DNA of 64,000 nt from Chelatococcus reniformis (GCF_014640075.1 NZ_BMGG01000012.1:127270-191269); one strand, 5' to 3'. Positions 52,818-62,207 are shown, numbered from the stretch's first letter. The notes: generated from the letters alone by a model not told the origin. Numbers and translations: made by a program.

Positions 52818-53750
52818 TCAGGCGGCCTTGGCCACCGCGGACTTGCTGGTCTTGACGCGGGTGACGCTCCGCCGTCCGTCGACGCTGACGGGGACATCGC
52901 CATCGACGGTGGCGCGGCGAACCACGCGATGCTGCTCACCGTAGTCGTTCACCGCGTAGTGCTGGGTGGCCCTGTTGTCCCAGATGGCCACGTCGCCCGC
53001 CTGCCAGCGCCAGCGCACGGTGTTTTCCGGCGCCGTGATGTGCGACTGGAAGAGATCGTACAGCTTCTGCCCGTCACCCTTCGACAGCCCGGCAAAGCGC
53101 TGGACGAAATTACCGAGGATGAGCGTACGTTCGCCGGTCTCCGGATGCACACGAACCACCGGATGCTCAGTCTCGTAGATCGTCCCTGTAAAAACATCTT
53201 CGAAATGCTTGCGATCGGCTTCGCTGCCCTGCATCTTCACCGCGGCGTAGTCGTAGGCATTGCTGTGCACGGCCCACAACTCATCCGCGAGCCGCTGCAG
53301 CGGTGCGGGGAGGCGAGCATAGGCGGCCGCTGTATTCGACCAGATCGTGTCGCCGCCGAAGGCAGGAACGACGACGGCCCGCAGCACCGAATACTTGGGA
53401 TAGGCGTCGACGAAGGTGACGTCCGTATGCCACTGGTCGGCCCGCCCGCCGCCGCGGCCCGAGTCGAGTTCGAGGATCGACGCCGTGCCCTTGAGCGCAC
53501 CGACCGTCGGATGCGGCACCAGGCCGCCGAGGCGGACGGCGAAGCGCTCTTGCTCCGCATCGTCGAGATGCTCTTGTCCGCGGAAGAAGATCACCTTGTG
53601 GCGCAGCAGCAGGCCGTTGATAGCTTCGATGACCTCGGCGGAGAGGTCGCCCGAGAGGCGCAGGTTGCGGACTTCCGCGCCGAGGCGGGCCGCGAGGGGA
53701 CGGACATCGGCCTCGGCGATGTCGGCGGTGACGCGGAGCGGCTGGGTCAT
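52818..53750 (-). CDS. TauD/TfdA-family Fe(II)/2-oxoglutarate dioxygenase
   Basis: A 310-aa dioxygenase, probably releasing sulfite from taurine or another sulfonate or acting on an alkylsulfate. The iron triad is present: H108 and D110 in QWHTDVTFVD, and H264 in DNRATQHYAVNDY; R278/R279 (HRVVRRATVDGD) binds 2-oxoglutarate. Start ATG 53750; ATG 53759 is equally possible. It is followed four bases later by a truncated permease gene, so no intact importer goes with it here. Residues 295-310 (SVTRVKTSKSAVAKAA) look like a fused tail rather than family sequence. Confidence 0.9.
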   Translation of the reverse strand: MTQPLRVTADIAEADVRPLAARLGAEVRNLRLSGDLSAEVIEAINGLLLRHKVIFFRGQEHLDDAEQERFAVRLGGLVPHPTVGALKGTASILELDSGRGGGRADQWHTDVTFVDAYPKYSVLRAVVVPAFGGDTIWSNTAAAYARLPAPLQRLADELWAVHSNAYDYAAVKMQGSEADRKHFEDVFTGTIYETEHPVVRVHPETGERTLILGNFVQRFAGLSKGDGQKLYDLFQSHITAPENTVRWRWQAGDVAIWDNRATQHYAVNDYGEQHRVVRRATVDGDVPVSVDGRRSVTRVKTSKSAVAKAA

Positions 53751-54131
53751 GGGGGACATCCAATGGGCGGGGATGGGCATGGCTCCGCCCCTCGCACTGC
53801 CGGCGACCGGAGGGAGCATTCGGGAAGCGGCCGGCGCACCGCTGCGCCGTCGCGATGGCTCTTGGTAACGATAACTCTTGGCCACGATCGAACAAAACTC
53901 GCCAGTTATCACCCGGCGAAATCTTGCCCTACACTCCCGCGCGGCGAGCACGTCGTTGTTCCCGCCGGGCTGAAAGCGTTCAGGCCGTCATCGTTACGTA
54001 GGCAGACGCTATCGCAGCTCTGCCAAAAAGAGCTTCCAAACTTGCAACCGGCCGTGGAATATTCCGTTCGTAACACTTCGCCCGCCGGCCCGTGCGCGCG
54101 GCTCCGCCCCTGGCGATGAATCGCGTCAGGC
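53751..54131. other. Gap between tauD and cobC
   Basis: 381 bases, lower in GC than the flanks around 53980-54080, with short T/A-containing stretches unlike neighbouring coding DNA. No gene, riboswitch or repeat is recognised. Since tauD next to it is beside a gene remnant, this may be decayed sequence. Confidence 0.45.
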
Positions 54132-55181
54132 TCAGGCGAGCGCGGCGGCGAGACGGGCCCAGGCGGCATCGTCCGGCGGCAGGCCGAAGCGCAGCCGCTG
54201 CGGCATCGCCTCGAAGCAGCGCACGACGAGCCCGGCCCGGCCCAGGCGCTCGAACAGCATCGGCGCCTGCGCGCTTTCGACCATCCGGAACAGGTCCGTG
54301 CCGCTTGGCGCAAGCCCCGCGCCCGTGAGCAGGGCGTCCAGCCGCCGTACCTCGCCCGCAAGCCGTTCCCGCATCGCCGTCCGCCAGGGTTGGTCCGCCA
54401 GCGCCGCCTCGGCGATCGTGAGCGCGACGCCGGAGACCGCCCAAGGCCCGAGTTGAGCAGCGATGCGCGCCACCGTCGCCGGCACCGCGGCGAGGGCGCC
54501 GAGGCGGAGGCCGGCCAGGCCGTAGAACTTGCCGAACGAGCGCAGCACGGCGAGCCCGGGCATGCTGGTGAGCGACGCCACGCTGACGCCGTCAGGCGCC
54601 ACGTCCATGAAGGCCTCGTCCACCACCATGAGGCCGCGCCCCCCCCGAGCCGCCAGCAGATCCTCGACGGCAGCCCGTGCCAGCAGCCGGCCGTCCGGAT
54701 TGTTGGGGTTGACCAGAACGGCAAGGTCGGCCTCGACCAGGGCGGCTGCGTCGGTCACGTCGTGCACGTCATGCCCGGCGAGGCGGGCGGCGCGGGCGTG
54801 CTCGGCATAGGTCGGCCCGAGCACGGCAGCTCGGCCCGGCGGCACCAGGCCGGCGAGCAGCGGCAGCAGGATCTGCGTGCCGGGCGCGAGGGTGACGTGG
54901 GCGGCGTCCGGCGCACCATAGACCGTCGCGGCCAGGTGGCGCACGCGCGCGTCGGCCTCGGCCGATGGCAGCCGCGTGAAGGCGTCGGCCGGCATCGGCG
55001 GCAACGGATAGGCGTGGGGGTTGATCCCGGTCGATAGGTCGAGCAAGGGTTCGGGCGCCGCGGGAAACCGGCGTCGCGCCCACGCCAGGTCGCCGCCATG
55101 GACCAGCGGAGCCAACGCTCCCGCGGGAGCCGACCTCCCCTCGCTTGCCTGGATCCGAGCCGCAATGGCTCTCTCGCTCAC
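54132..55181 (-). CDS. cobC: Threonine-phosphate decarboxylase-like aminotransferase of cobalamin synthesis
   Basis: PLP enzyme of 349 aa, class I/II aminotransferase fold, that provides the aminopropanol moiety of cobalamin (CobC in Pseudomonas nomenclature, CobD in Salmonella). LVHGGDLAWARRRFP and LLDLSTGINPHAYPLP are its signature; then TLAPGTQILLPLLAGL, LVNPNNPDGRLLA, VVDEAFMDV and the PLP-lysine block LRSFGKFYGLAGLRLG. The GTG at 55181 overlaps the divergent cobD start by 17 bases; a TTG at 55115 would avoid that and is possible. Confidence 0.92.
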   Translation of the reverse strand: MSERAIAARIQASEGRSAPAGALAPLVHGGDLAWARRRFPAAPEPLLDLSTGINPHAYPLPPMPADAFTRLPSAEADARVRHLAATVYGAPDAAHVTLAPGTQILLPLLAGLVPPGRAAVLGPTYAEHARAARLAGHDVHDVTDAAALVEADLAVLVNPNNPDGRLLARAAVEDLLAARGGRGLMVVDEAFMDVAPDGVSVASLTSMPGLAVLRSFGKFYGLAGLRLGALAAVPATVARIAAQLGPWAVSGVALTIAEAALADQPWRTAMRERLAGEVRRLDALLTGAGLAPSGTDLFRMVESAQAPMLFERLGRAGLVVRCFEAMPQRLRFGLPPDDAAWARLAAALA

Positions 55182-56124
55182 GCTCCTCGCCCTCCTGATC
55201 GACGTCGCCGTCGGCTACCCCGCACGCGTCTTTCGCACCATCGGCCATCCCGTGACCTGGATGGGGTGGTTGATCGGCCGTCTCGATCGACATTTCAACC
55301 GGGATGACGCGAGCTTCGGCGAGCGCCGCCGCCGCGGGGTCGTGGCGCTCGCCCTGCTCATCGCGGCGGTCGCGCTGCCGACGCTGGCGATCGAGGCGGT
55401 CCTTGGCGGCAGCGCCGTCGCCATCGCGCTGCTCGCGGTCTTCGCCAGTTCCTTGCTGGCCCAGCGCAGCCTCTACGAGCACGTGGCGCGGGTCGCCGCG
55501 GCGCTGGAGCGGGACGGCATCGGGGCCGGCCGCGCCGCCGTCTCCCACATCGTCGGCCGCGATACCGAGCACCTCGACGAGCCGGCGGTGGCGCGCGCCG
55601 CCCTGGAAACCCTGGCGGAGAGCTTCGGTGACGGCGTCGTCGCGCCCGCCGTCTGGCTCGCGATGCTGGGGCTGCCGGGGGCCGCCGTCTACAAGGCGGT
55701 CAACACGGCCGACAGCATGATCGGCCACAAGAGCGAGCGGCACCTCGCCTTCGGCTGGGCGGCGGCCCGGTTCGACGATCTCGTCAATTTGCCGGCCTCG
55801 CGCCTCGCGGCGCTGCTCATCGCCGCCGCCGCCGCCCTGCTGCCGGGCCTGTCGGGCCGCGGCGCCTGGGCGGCCGTGCGATCCGACGCGCGCGGCCACG
55901 AATCACCCAACGCCGGCTGGCCGGAAGCAGCGCTTGCCGGCGCACTCGGCGTCGCGCTCGGCGGCACCCGCGCTTACGACGGCGTCGAAATCCTGCTACC
56001 GGCGATGAACCGCGGCGGGCGCTCGGCGCTGACGGCCGCCGACATCCGCGCCGGGCTCAGACTCGTCGTCGTCGCCGATGCTCTGCTGATCGGGCTGGTG
56101 GCCGGGCTGGCCGCGCTGCTTTGA
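55165..56124 (+). CDS. cobD: Adenosylcobinamide-phosphate synthase (CbiB)
   Basis: Integral membrane enzyme of 319 aa joining aminopropanol phosphate to adenosylcobyric acid. LLIDVAVGYPARVFRTIGHP with VTWMGWLIGRLD at the N-terminus and ...RAAVSHIVGRDTEHLDEPAV, ALETLAESFGDGVVAPAVW, KAVNTADSMIGHKSERHLAF and SPNAGWPEAALAGALGVALGG are CbiB hallmarks. ATG 55165 is followed at once by the first helix. Named CobD in Pseudomonas nomenclature. Divergent from cobC. Confidence 0.95.
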   Translation: MALSLTLLALLIDVAVGYPARVFRTIGHPVTWMGWLIGRLDRHFNRDDASFGERRRRGVVALALLIAAVALPTLAIEAVLGGSAVAIALLAVFASSLLAQRSLYEHVARVAAALERDGIGAGRAAVSHIVGRDTEHLDEPAVARAALETLAESFGDGVVAPAVWLAMLGLPGAAVYKAVNTADSMIGHKSERHLAFGWAAARFDDLVNLPASRLAALLIAAAAALLPGLSGRGAWAAVRSDARGHESPNAGWPEAALAGALGVALGGTRAYDGVEILLPAMNRGGRSALTAADIRAGLRLVVVADALLIGLVAGLAALL

Positions 56125-56244
56125 GTGGATCGTTGGCCGGTCAACATGACGTCGAAGCCGAGGCGCTTCCAGCCCCCACCTCGCCATGGCCGGGCTTGTC
56201 GGTTGGTCCGGGGAGATGCCTGACGGCTGTTCGGGGAGATGGCT

Positions 56245-56348
56245 TAGAGCGTTTTGAGCGAAGTGGACGCCGGTTCGCGTGAAGAAAACGCGGTAAAACA
56301 AATAGATAGGGTATTTCCGCGATTCGAAGAAACGCGGAAATACTCTAG
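56245..56348. repeat. Dispersed repeat family A, copy 2 (inverted)
   Basis: AGAGCGTTTTGAGCGAAGTG, GACGCCGGTTCGCGTGAAGA and, further on, ATTCGAAGAAACGCGGAAAT are the reverse complement of copy 1 at 27957-28063. Both ends can fold. It fills the convergent space between cobD and cobQ and might act as a two-way terminator. Confidence 0.85.
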
Positions 56349-56402
56349 CCCTTCGCAGGCCATGAGGATTGATGACGAGGGAGCGGTCCATCGGCCAAAA
56401 AG

Positions 56403-57866
56403 CTAACGCGCCAGGTCCAGCAGCCGATCGAGATCGATATGCTGCGCCATGTGCTCGCCCAGGCGCTCGATCACCGCGTCCACGCCGGCCTCGTGATCGA
56501 GCCCGCCGGCCGCGCCACCGAGGCGGGTGATCCACGCCGACCGCTGAGCGTCGTGGGCGAAGAGGCCGTGCACATAGGTGCCGGCGACGCGGCCGTCGGC
56601 AGAGATAGCGCCGTCGGGACTCCCGTCCACCAGGCGGGCAAAGGGGCGGGCCGCGTCTGCGCCGGTGGTGACGCCGAGGTGCATCTCATAGCCCGCAAAG
56701 GCGATGCCGTCGCTCGTCGCTCCGGTCACCCGGGCAAGGCGCTTGTCGCCGGTGAGCACGGTGTGCGCGTCGAGCAGGCCGAGGCCGGCGACGGTCTGCG
56801 GCGGGCCTTCGATGCCGTCGGGATCGGCGATGCTGCGGCCCAGCATCTGGTAGCCGCCGCACAGGCCGAGCACCCGGCCGCCGCGGCGGACATGGGCCAG
56901 GATGTCGATGTCGAGGCCATCCGCCCGCAGCATCGCCAGGTCGGCGATGGTCGTCTTGGAGCCCACGAGCAGAACCAGGTCGGCGTCGCCCGCGATGACC
57001 TCGCCCCGCCGCACCGGCACCAGTTCCACATCCGGCTCCGCCGCCAGCGGGTCGAGGTCGTCGAAGTTGGAGATGCCCGGCAGGATCGGCACGGCAATGC
57101 GCAGCCGCGCCCCGGGCCGGCGGCCGCGGCCGAACCCGGCGAGCGCCAGCGCGTCCTCCGCCGGCAGGCGCCGCGCATCCTCGAAGTGCGGGATGAGGCC
57201 GAGCCCCGGCCAGCCGGTGAGCCGCTCGACCGTCGCGATGCCGGCCGTGAAGAGAGCCGGATCGCCGCGGAACTTGTTGACCAGGAAACCGCGGATGAGC
57301 GCCGCATCCTCCGCGTCGAGCACGGCCCGGGTGCCCACCAGGCTGGCGATGACGCCGCCGCGCTCGATGTCCCCCAGCAGCACGACGGGCACGTCGGCAG
57401 CACGGGCAAAGCCCATGTTGGCGATGTCGCCCGCCCGCAGGTTGACCTCCGAGGCGCTGCCGGCGCCCTCGACGATCACCATGTCGCTCTCGGCCCCGAG
57501 GCGGCCGAAGCTGTCCAACACCGCCCCCATCAACCGCGGCTTGATCGCCTGGTAGTCGGCCGCCTTGGCGGAACCGAACAGCCGGCCCTGCACGATGATC
57601 TGAGCACCCGTCTCGCTCTGGGGCTTCAGCAGCACCGGGTTCATGTGCACCGACGGCGCAACGCCCGCGGCGCGCGCCTGCAACGCCTGGGCCCGACCGA
57701 TCTCGCCGCCGTCGGCCGTCACCGCCGCGTTGTTCGACATGTTCTGCGGCTTGAACGGACGCACGGTGAGGCCGCGACGTACCAGGGCGCGGACGAGGCC
57801 GGCGACCACCAGCGACTTGCCGACGTCGGAGCCGGTGCCCTGGATCATGAGGGCCCGGGCGCTCAT
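56403..57866 (-). CDS. cobQ: Cobyric acid synthase (glutamine-hydrolysing)
   Basis: Amidates four side chains of adenosylcobyrinic a,c-diamide using glutamine and ATP (487 aa). The N-terminal dethiobiotin-synthetase-like domain has [20 protein letters not shown] (P-loop) and [29 protein letters not shown] and [15 protein letters not shown] follow. The C-terminal class I amidotransferase domain has the nucleophile Cys in [17 protein letters not shown] and the histidine in [14 protein letters not shown] 57866 is used because AAAGGCGG precedes it and the protein then opens as in other CobQ. Confidence 0.96.
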   Translation of the reverse strand: MSARALMIQGTGSDVGKSLVVAGLVRALVRRGLTVRPFKPQNMSNNAAVTADGGEIGRAQALQARAAGVAPSVHMNPVLLKPQSETGAQIIVQGRLFGSAKAADYQAIKPRLMGAVLDSFGRLGAESDMVIVEGAGSASEVNLRAGDIANMGFARAADVPVVLLGDIERGGVIASLVGTRAVLDAEDAALIRGFLVNKFRGDPALFTAGIATVERLTGWPGLGLIPHFEDARRLPAEDALALAGFGRGRRPGARLRIAVPILPGISNFDDLDPLAAEPDVELVPVRRGEVIAGDADLVLLVGSKTTIADLAMLRADGLDIDILAHVRRGGRVLGLCGGYQMLGRSIADPDGIEGPPQTVAGLGLLDAHTVLTGDKRLARVTGATSDGIAFAGYEMHLGVTTGADAARPFARLVDGSPDGAISADGRVAGTYVHGLFAHDAQRSAWITRLGGAAGGLDHEAGVDAVIERLGEHMAQHIDLDRLLDLAR

Positions 57867-57900
57867 GCTGCCGCCTTTCCGACGCACGCGCCCCGGAGCA

Positions 57901-58521
57901 TCAGAACTCGACGCCCGCCTGGGCGCGCACGCCGGCGGCGAAATGGTGCTTCACCAGCCCCATCTCGGTGACCAGGTCGGCGGCAGCCAGGAGCTCGGGC
58001 TTGGCGTTCCGGCCGGTGACGACGACGTGCAGCGAGGGGCGGCGCGCCGTCAGCGCCGCCACCACCTCGGCGAGGACGAGATAGTCGTAGCGCAGCGCCA
58101 CGTTGAGCTCGTCGAGCACCACGAGATCGAACTGGGAGTCGGCCATCAGCTCGCAGGCCTTGGCCCAGGCGCGCCGGGCGGCGGCAATGTCGCGGGCGAG
58201 GTCCTGGGTCTCCCAGGTGAACCCCTCGCCCATGGTGTGCCAGGAGACGCGGTCGCCGAAGACGGCAAAGGCGTCGCGCTCGCCCGTGCCCCAGGCGCCC
58301 TTGATGAACTGCACCACGCCGACGCGCCGGCCGTGGCCGAGCATGCGCAGCGCCAGCCCGAAGGCCGCCGTCGACTTGCCCTTGCCCGGCCCGGTGTTGA
58401 CGATGAGCAGGCCCTTCTCGTGCGTCGTCTTGCCGGCCACCTCCGCGTCCTGCACGGATTTGCGCTTGGCCATCTTGGCGCGGTGGCGGGCGGCTGCATC
58501 GTCGTCGATCCGATCGGTCAT
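57901..58521 (-). CDS. cobO: Cob(I)yrinic acid a,c-diamide adenosyltransferase
   Basis: Adds the adenosyl group to the cobalt (206 aa). The modified P-loop is [20 protein letters not shown]; then [35 protein letters not shown] and [15 protein letters not shown] complete the CobO/BtuR pattern. ATG 58521 overlaps the cobP stop by four bases (ATGA), so the two are coupled. Confidence 0.96.
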   Translation of the reverse strand: MTDRIDDDAAARHRAKMAKRKSVQDAEVAGKTTHEKGLLIVNTGPGKGKSTAAFGLALRMLGHGRRVGVVQFIKGAWGTGERDAFAVFGDRVSWHTMGEGFTWETQDLARDIAAARRAWAKACELMADSQFDLVVLDELNVALRYDYLVLAEVVAALTARRPSLHVVVTGRNAKPELLAAADLVTEMGLVKHHFAAGVRAQAGVEF

Positions 58522-59063
58522 CGGCGTTCTCCCGGCTCGTCCTTCACCACCATGGGCAGGCCGGCCACCATGAACAAGACCCGGTCCGCGCGCGCGGCCA
58601 GGCGCTGGTTCAGCCGCCCGGCCTCGTCGCGGAAGCGCCGCGCCAGCGCATTGTCGGGCACGATGCCGAGGCCAACCTCGTTGGCCACCGCCACCGTCGG
58701 GCCGGACCGTGCGGCGATCGCCTGCTCCAGCCGCGCGCTCTCGGCGGCGATGTCGCTGCCGGCGAGGAGGTGGTTGCTGAGCCAGAGGGTGAGGCAATCG
58801 ATCAGGAGCGGCCCGACCGACAGGGCGGCGAGGGTATCGGCCAACGCCAGCGGCGCCTCGTGCGTGCGCCAGCCGCCGTCGCGGCGGGAGCGGTGCAGGG
58901 CGATCCGCTCGCGCATCTCGTCGTCGAAAGCCTCGGCGGTGGCGACGTAGAGCCACGGCGACGGCGCCTCCTCGATCAGGGCTTCCGCGTGCCGGCTCTT
59001 GCCGGAGCGGGCGCCGCCGAGCACCAGGGTGAGGCGCCTCGCCGGCGCGCGGTCAACGGACAT
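58518..59063 (-). CDS. cobP: Bifunctional adenosylcobinamide kinase / cobinamide-phosphate guanylyltransferase
   Basis: A 181-aa enzyme (CobU in Salmonella) that phosphorylates adenosylcobinamide and then attaches GMP. The P-loop LTLVLGGARSGKSRHAEALI, the catalytic RIALHRSRRDGGWRTHEAPL histidine region, and VGLGIVPDNALARRFRDEAG are its motifs. ATG 59063 is the first Met before the conserved domain. Start of the cobP-cobO-cobQ run; I see no cobalamin riboswitch in the 278 bases upstream. Confidence 0.95.
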   Translation of the reverse strand: MSVDRAPARRLTLVLGGARSGKSRHAEALIEEAPSPWLYVATAEAFDDEMRERIALHRSRRDGGWRTHEAPLALADTLAALSVGPLLIDCLTLWLSNHLLAGSDIAAESARLEQAIAARSGPTVAVANEVGLGIVPDNALARRFRDEAGRLNQRLAARADRVLFMVAGLPMVVKDEPGERR

Positions 59064-59120
59064 CGGCGTCGTATCGTGCTCCCTTTCGGCCAGCCCCTTG
59101 GGCTGCCGTTCTTTCGGACC

Positions 59121-59155
59121 GATGGATGGTCGGGTCAAGCCCGGCCGAAGACGAT
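59121..59155. repeat. Palindrome of family C upstream of cobP
   Basis: GATGGATGGTCGGGTCAAGC followed by CCGGCCGAAGACG matches the family at 8538 and 62172. It lies between divergent cobP and the MhqO-like gene. Confidence 0.65.
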
Positions 59156-59341
59156 CAACGCCCACGTGCACAGGCGCTCACATGCAAGAACATTGGCCGA
59201 TATGCACAGAGCACCTTGCATCAACGCAATGATAGGCCGCTAGCGCCGCGCCCCCGTCGGACTATCTCTTTGTCAGCATCAGCAGACCGCGACCGGCACC
59301 GCGACGAAGACGGCGCCCGGCTCCCTGCGACGGAGACGACC

Positions 59342-60274
59342 ATGACCCATCCCGGCATTCACCACGTCACGGCCATCGCCGGCCCGGTCCGCCGCAACCA
59401 CGATTTCTATACGCGGGTGCTCGGACTGCGCCTGGTCAAGAAGACCGTCAATTTCGACGATCCCGGCACCTACCACCTCTATTTCGGCAACGAGCAGGGC
59501 GAGCCCGGCACCATCCTCACCTTCTTTCCATGGGAGCATGTGGCGCCCGGCCGGATCGGCGTCGGCGAGACCCTGGAGACCGCATTCCGCGTTCCCGAGG
59601 CCGCGCTCGGCTTCTGGGTGCAGCGTTTGGTGGCTGCGGCCGTGCCGCACGAGGCCATCGTCAAGCGCTTCGGCGAAAGCGTGCTCGCCTTCACCGACCC
59701 CGACGGCATGAAGCTCGCGCTGGTCGGCGTCGCCGGCAGCGAAGCGGAGCCGGCGTGGTCGGTCGATGACATCGGGCCCGAGGCGGCGATCCGCGGCTTC
59801 CACGCGGTGACGCTGCTGGTCGCCGACACGGCGCCCACGGCAGGGATCCTCACCGACGTGCTCGGCTTCCGCGAGAGCGGGCGCGAGGGCACGACCGTGC
59901 GCCTGAAGGCTGGCGACACGGCCGTGGGCGGCATCGTCGACCTCAGGGGCGCGGGCGACTTCCTGCGCGGCCGGCCGGGCGGCGGCTCGGTGCACCACAT
60001 CGCCTTCCGCGCCGCCGACGACGCCGAGCAGGCGCAGATGGTGCGCAAGCTCGCCGACCGCCACGGCATTACGACGACCGAGCAGCGCGACCGCAACTAC
60101 TTCCGTTCGGTCTACTTCCGCGAGCCCGGCGGGGTGCTGTTCGAGATCGCCACCGATGTTCCCGGCTTCGCCGTGGACGAGCCGGTGGCCGCGCTCGGCG
60201 AGGCACTCAAGCTGCCGGCGCTCCTGGAGGGCCGGCGCGGCCAGCTCGAAGCCGTGCTGCCGGCCGTCGCCTGA
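59342..60274 (+). CDS. VOC-family ring-cleaving dioxygenase, MhqO/MhqA-like
   Basis: 310 aa with two VOC modules. Likely metal ligands are the histidine in GIHHVTAIAGP, the histidine in SVHHIAFRAADD and the glutamate in GGVLFEIATDVPGF. HDFYTRVLGLRLVKKTVNFD, TYHLYFGNEQGEPGTILTFF and ERDRNYFRSVYFREPGGVLF match the hydroquinone-type extradiol dioxygenases (Bacillus MhqA/MhqE/MhqO), which open quinol rings and give quinone resistance. ATG 59342 starts at the family's first block. The next gene is an MhqD-like hydrolase, which strengthens the call. Confidence 0.88.
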   Translation: MTHPGIHHVTAIAGPVRRNHDFYTRVLGLRLVKKTVNFDDPGTYHLYFGNEQGEPGTILTFFPWEHVAPGRIGVGETLETAFRVPEAALGFWVQRLVAAAVPHEAIVKRFGESVLAFTDPDGMKLALVGVAGSEAEPAWSVDDIGPEAAIRGFHAVTLLVADTAPTAGILTDVLGFRESGREGTTVRLKAGDTAVGGIVDLRGAGDFLRGRPGGGSVHHIAFRAADDAEQAQMVRKLADRHGITTTEQRDRNYFRSVYFREPGGVLFEIATDVPGFAVDEPVAALGEALKLPALLEGRRGQLEAVLPAVA

Positions 60275-60387
60275 ACGGCCGGCGCCCGGCCGGCCGGGCG
60301 GCAACTTCGAACTCGACGATCTCGGAGCATCTGCTCCAGCCGCGTGGCGTTCACGCGGCTGGGCCGGCGCTCCGCAAGGAGGCTCCC

Positions 60388-61032
60388 ATGCAGACCACTT
60401 TGGATCGCCCCTGGACCCATCGCTTCGAGCCCGGGCGGGACCCCGAGGCGCCGCTGCTGCTGTTGCACGGCACCGGCGGCGACGAGGCCGATCTCCTGCC
60501 GCTCGGGCGCGCGCTGTCGCCCGGTTCGGCGCTGCTGTCGCCGCGCGGCCCGGTCAGCGAGAACGGCATGCCGCGCTTCTTCCGCCGCCTGGCGGAGGGC
60601 GTCTTCGACGAGGCCGACGTGCGGCAGCGGGCCGAGGAACTCGCCGTCTTCATCGCCGAGGCACGCGAGCGCTACGCGCTGGCGGCCCCGATCGCCATCG
60701 GCTTTTCCAACGGCGCCAATATCGCCGCGGCCGTGCTCCTGGCACGGCCGGAGGCGCTGGCCGGGGCCGCGCTGATCCGCGCCATGGTACCCCTGAGCGC
60801 CCGTCAGGCGGAGGAGGAGCGCCAGCAGCTGGCCGGCAAGCCGGTGCTGCTGCTGTCCGGAGCGGCCGACCCGATCGTGCCCGCTGGCAACGCTGCCGCG
60901 CTGGCGCGGCGCCTGGCGGCGGCCGGCGCCGCGGTGGAGCAGGAGACGCTGCCTGTCGGCCACGGCCTCACCCAGGCCGACGTGGCGCTGGCGCAGGCCT
61001 GGCTCCGCCGTATTGGCAAACCGAGCGCGTAG
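60388..61032 (+). CDS. Alpha/beta hydrolase, MhqD/carboxylesterase-like
   Basis: A 214-aa serine hydrolase. Oxyanion region LLLLHGTGGDEADLLPLGRA, nucleophile S107 in IGFSNGANIAAA, aspartate D161 in SGAADPIVPAGN and histidine H192 in LPVGHGLTQADV. Length and RGPVSENGMPRFFRRLAEGV match the small MhqD branch of the phospholipase/carboxylesterase family. GGAGGCTCC is just before ATG 60388. With the preceding dioxygenase it makes a putative quinone/quinol detoxification pair. Confidence 0.9.
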   Translation: MQTTLDRPWTHRFEPGRDPEAPLLLLHGTGGDEADLLPLGRALSPGSALLSPRGPVSENGMPRFFRRLAEGVFDEADVRQRAEELAVFIAEARERYALAAPIAIGFSNGANIAAAVLLARPEALAGAALIRAMVPLSARQAEEERQQLAGKPVLLLSGAADPIVPAGNAAALARRLAAAGAAVEQETLPVGHGLTQADVALAQAWLRRIGKPSA

Positions 61033-61116
61033 AGAGCACGGCCCGGTGCGGGGATGATCACCCCGCGCCGCGCACGTCGAGCCCCGAGCAGATCGTGATC
61101 CGATCGGGGCAGATCG

Positions 61117-61707
61117 TCAGCGGCGGCCTGGGTTCGACATCCAGTACTGAAGCGACCCCACCGGCGCGCGCTGCGCTGGTGCATAGGCGAGGGCCGGAGC
61201 CCGCGCGGGGCGGCTCGCGTAGTGTCGGTGCGTGCGCGTGTGGTGCTTGGCCACCCGGTGCTTGGCCTTGCGCGCCGCGTAAGCGGTGCCGGGCCGCGAG
61301 CCGGTGATGACGATGCGGGTGCCCCCCTCGCTCCTGACCAGGGAGTAGAGCGTCGCGGCGTTGGCCGGATGCAGGCGGATGCAGCCGTGCGAAGCCGGAT
61401 TGCCGAGCGCGCGGACGGCCGTCGTGCCGTGGATGGCATAGCCGCCACGGAAGAAGACGGCGTGCGGCATGGCGCCGCCATACTTGCGCGAATACCAGTA
61501 CTTCTCGAGCCGTTGCGGACGATAGACGCCGTTCGGCGTCACATAGCCCGCCCGCGCCGACGAGATCGCCCAATTATACCTGGGCTGACCATCGACGCTG
61601 ACCGTCATCCGCTGCGACGAAAGATTGACGTTCACCGTCACGCCGGCGCTTGCGGGAGTCGCGAGCGCAGCACCGAGAACGAGAGCTGCAAGACCGAGTA
61701 GACGCAT
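61117..61707 (-). CDS. L,D-transpeptidase (YkuD domain)
   Basis: Periplasmic cell-wall crosslinking enzyme, 196 aa. Residues 1-21 are a signal peptide (ATPASAG). The catalytic block is YAIHGTTAVRALGNPASHGC with H93, H107 and the nucleophile C109 in SHGCIRLH. The last 65 residues are rich in Arg, His, Lys and Ala (AKHRVAKHHTRTHRHYASRP), a basic tail outside the domain. By family it forms 3-3 crosslinks or attaches proteins to peptidoglycan. Confidence 0.94.
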   Translation of the reverse strand: MRLLGLAALVLGAALATPASAGVTVNVNLSSQRMTVSVDGQPRYNWAISSARAGYVTPNGVYRPQRLEKYWYSRKYGGAMPHAVFFRGGYAIHGTTAVRALGNPASHGCIRLHPANAATLYSLVRSEGGTRIVITGSRPGTAYAARKAKHRVAKHHTRTHRHYASRPARAPALAYAPAQRAPVGSLQYWMSNPGRR

Positions 61708-61946
61708 CGTTAGCCCCCTTCACAAGAAATCGATCGACTTTAATGATCCATTAAGCAACGGGTCACGTAAAGCTACAATGACGTGTACGGTAAACGCGAC
61801 GCGCCGCGAGGGCCGCCCGGTCTCGGCCGCCAGGGTGCCGGCCGGCTGCGTATTCGGCGCGACGCGGCGCTGTTTTGACGATGCAGGACTTTTGTCCAAT
61901 CGCGCCCAAGGCGGTCGAGACAAGCCGATTTCGGCGCTGGTCTCGC

Positions 61947-62030
61947 TTAGCCGTGAACGAACACCAGCCAGCCGGTGCTGAGCAGCGGCGCGACGATACC
62001 GAACAGGATGGGAAGAAGGTTGTGGGCCAT
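61947..62030 (-). CDS. Candidate 27-residue membrane peptide
   Basis: ATG-to-TAA frame encoding MAHNLLPILFGIVAPLLSTG followed by WLVFVHG. The whole peptide is one hydrophobic helix with a short polar start and a His-Gly end, a pattern typical of real small membrane proteins rather than of noise. The upstream GGGACGGG is a poor RBS. The AT-rich tract at 62080-62105 lies just upstream and could be its promoter. No homolog is known to me. Confidence 0.4.
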   Translation of the reverse strand: MAHNLLPILFGIVAPLLSTGWLVFVHG

Positions 62031-62171
62031 GGCCACCCGTCCCTACGGTCGGCCCACCACCGGGGCAAGCCGCAAAAAATCAATCATTTGTTAAGATTAA
62101 TAGCGATGCCGCGGGGCCGCGGTGCGCTGCCGCACGGCCCGGGCCGGAGCGGCCCGGCCACTCAGCAAGGC

Positions 62172-62207
62172 GGATGGATGGTCGGGTCAAGCCCGACCAT
62201 CCACCGT
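62172..62207. repeat. Palindrome of family C, best-preserved copy
   Basis: GGATGGTCGGG (62176-62186) and CCCGACCATCC (62192-62202) form a perfect 11-bp stem with loop TCAAG, ending 20 bases after the end of the dehydrogenase gene. It could serve as that gene's 3' structure. Confidence 0.75.

Noticed and set aside
59064..59341. Search for a cobalamin riboswitch upstream of cobP
   Set aside because: No GCCACTG-like B12-box or matching structure on either strand; only a family C palindrome and AT-poor DNA.
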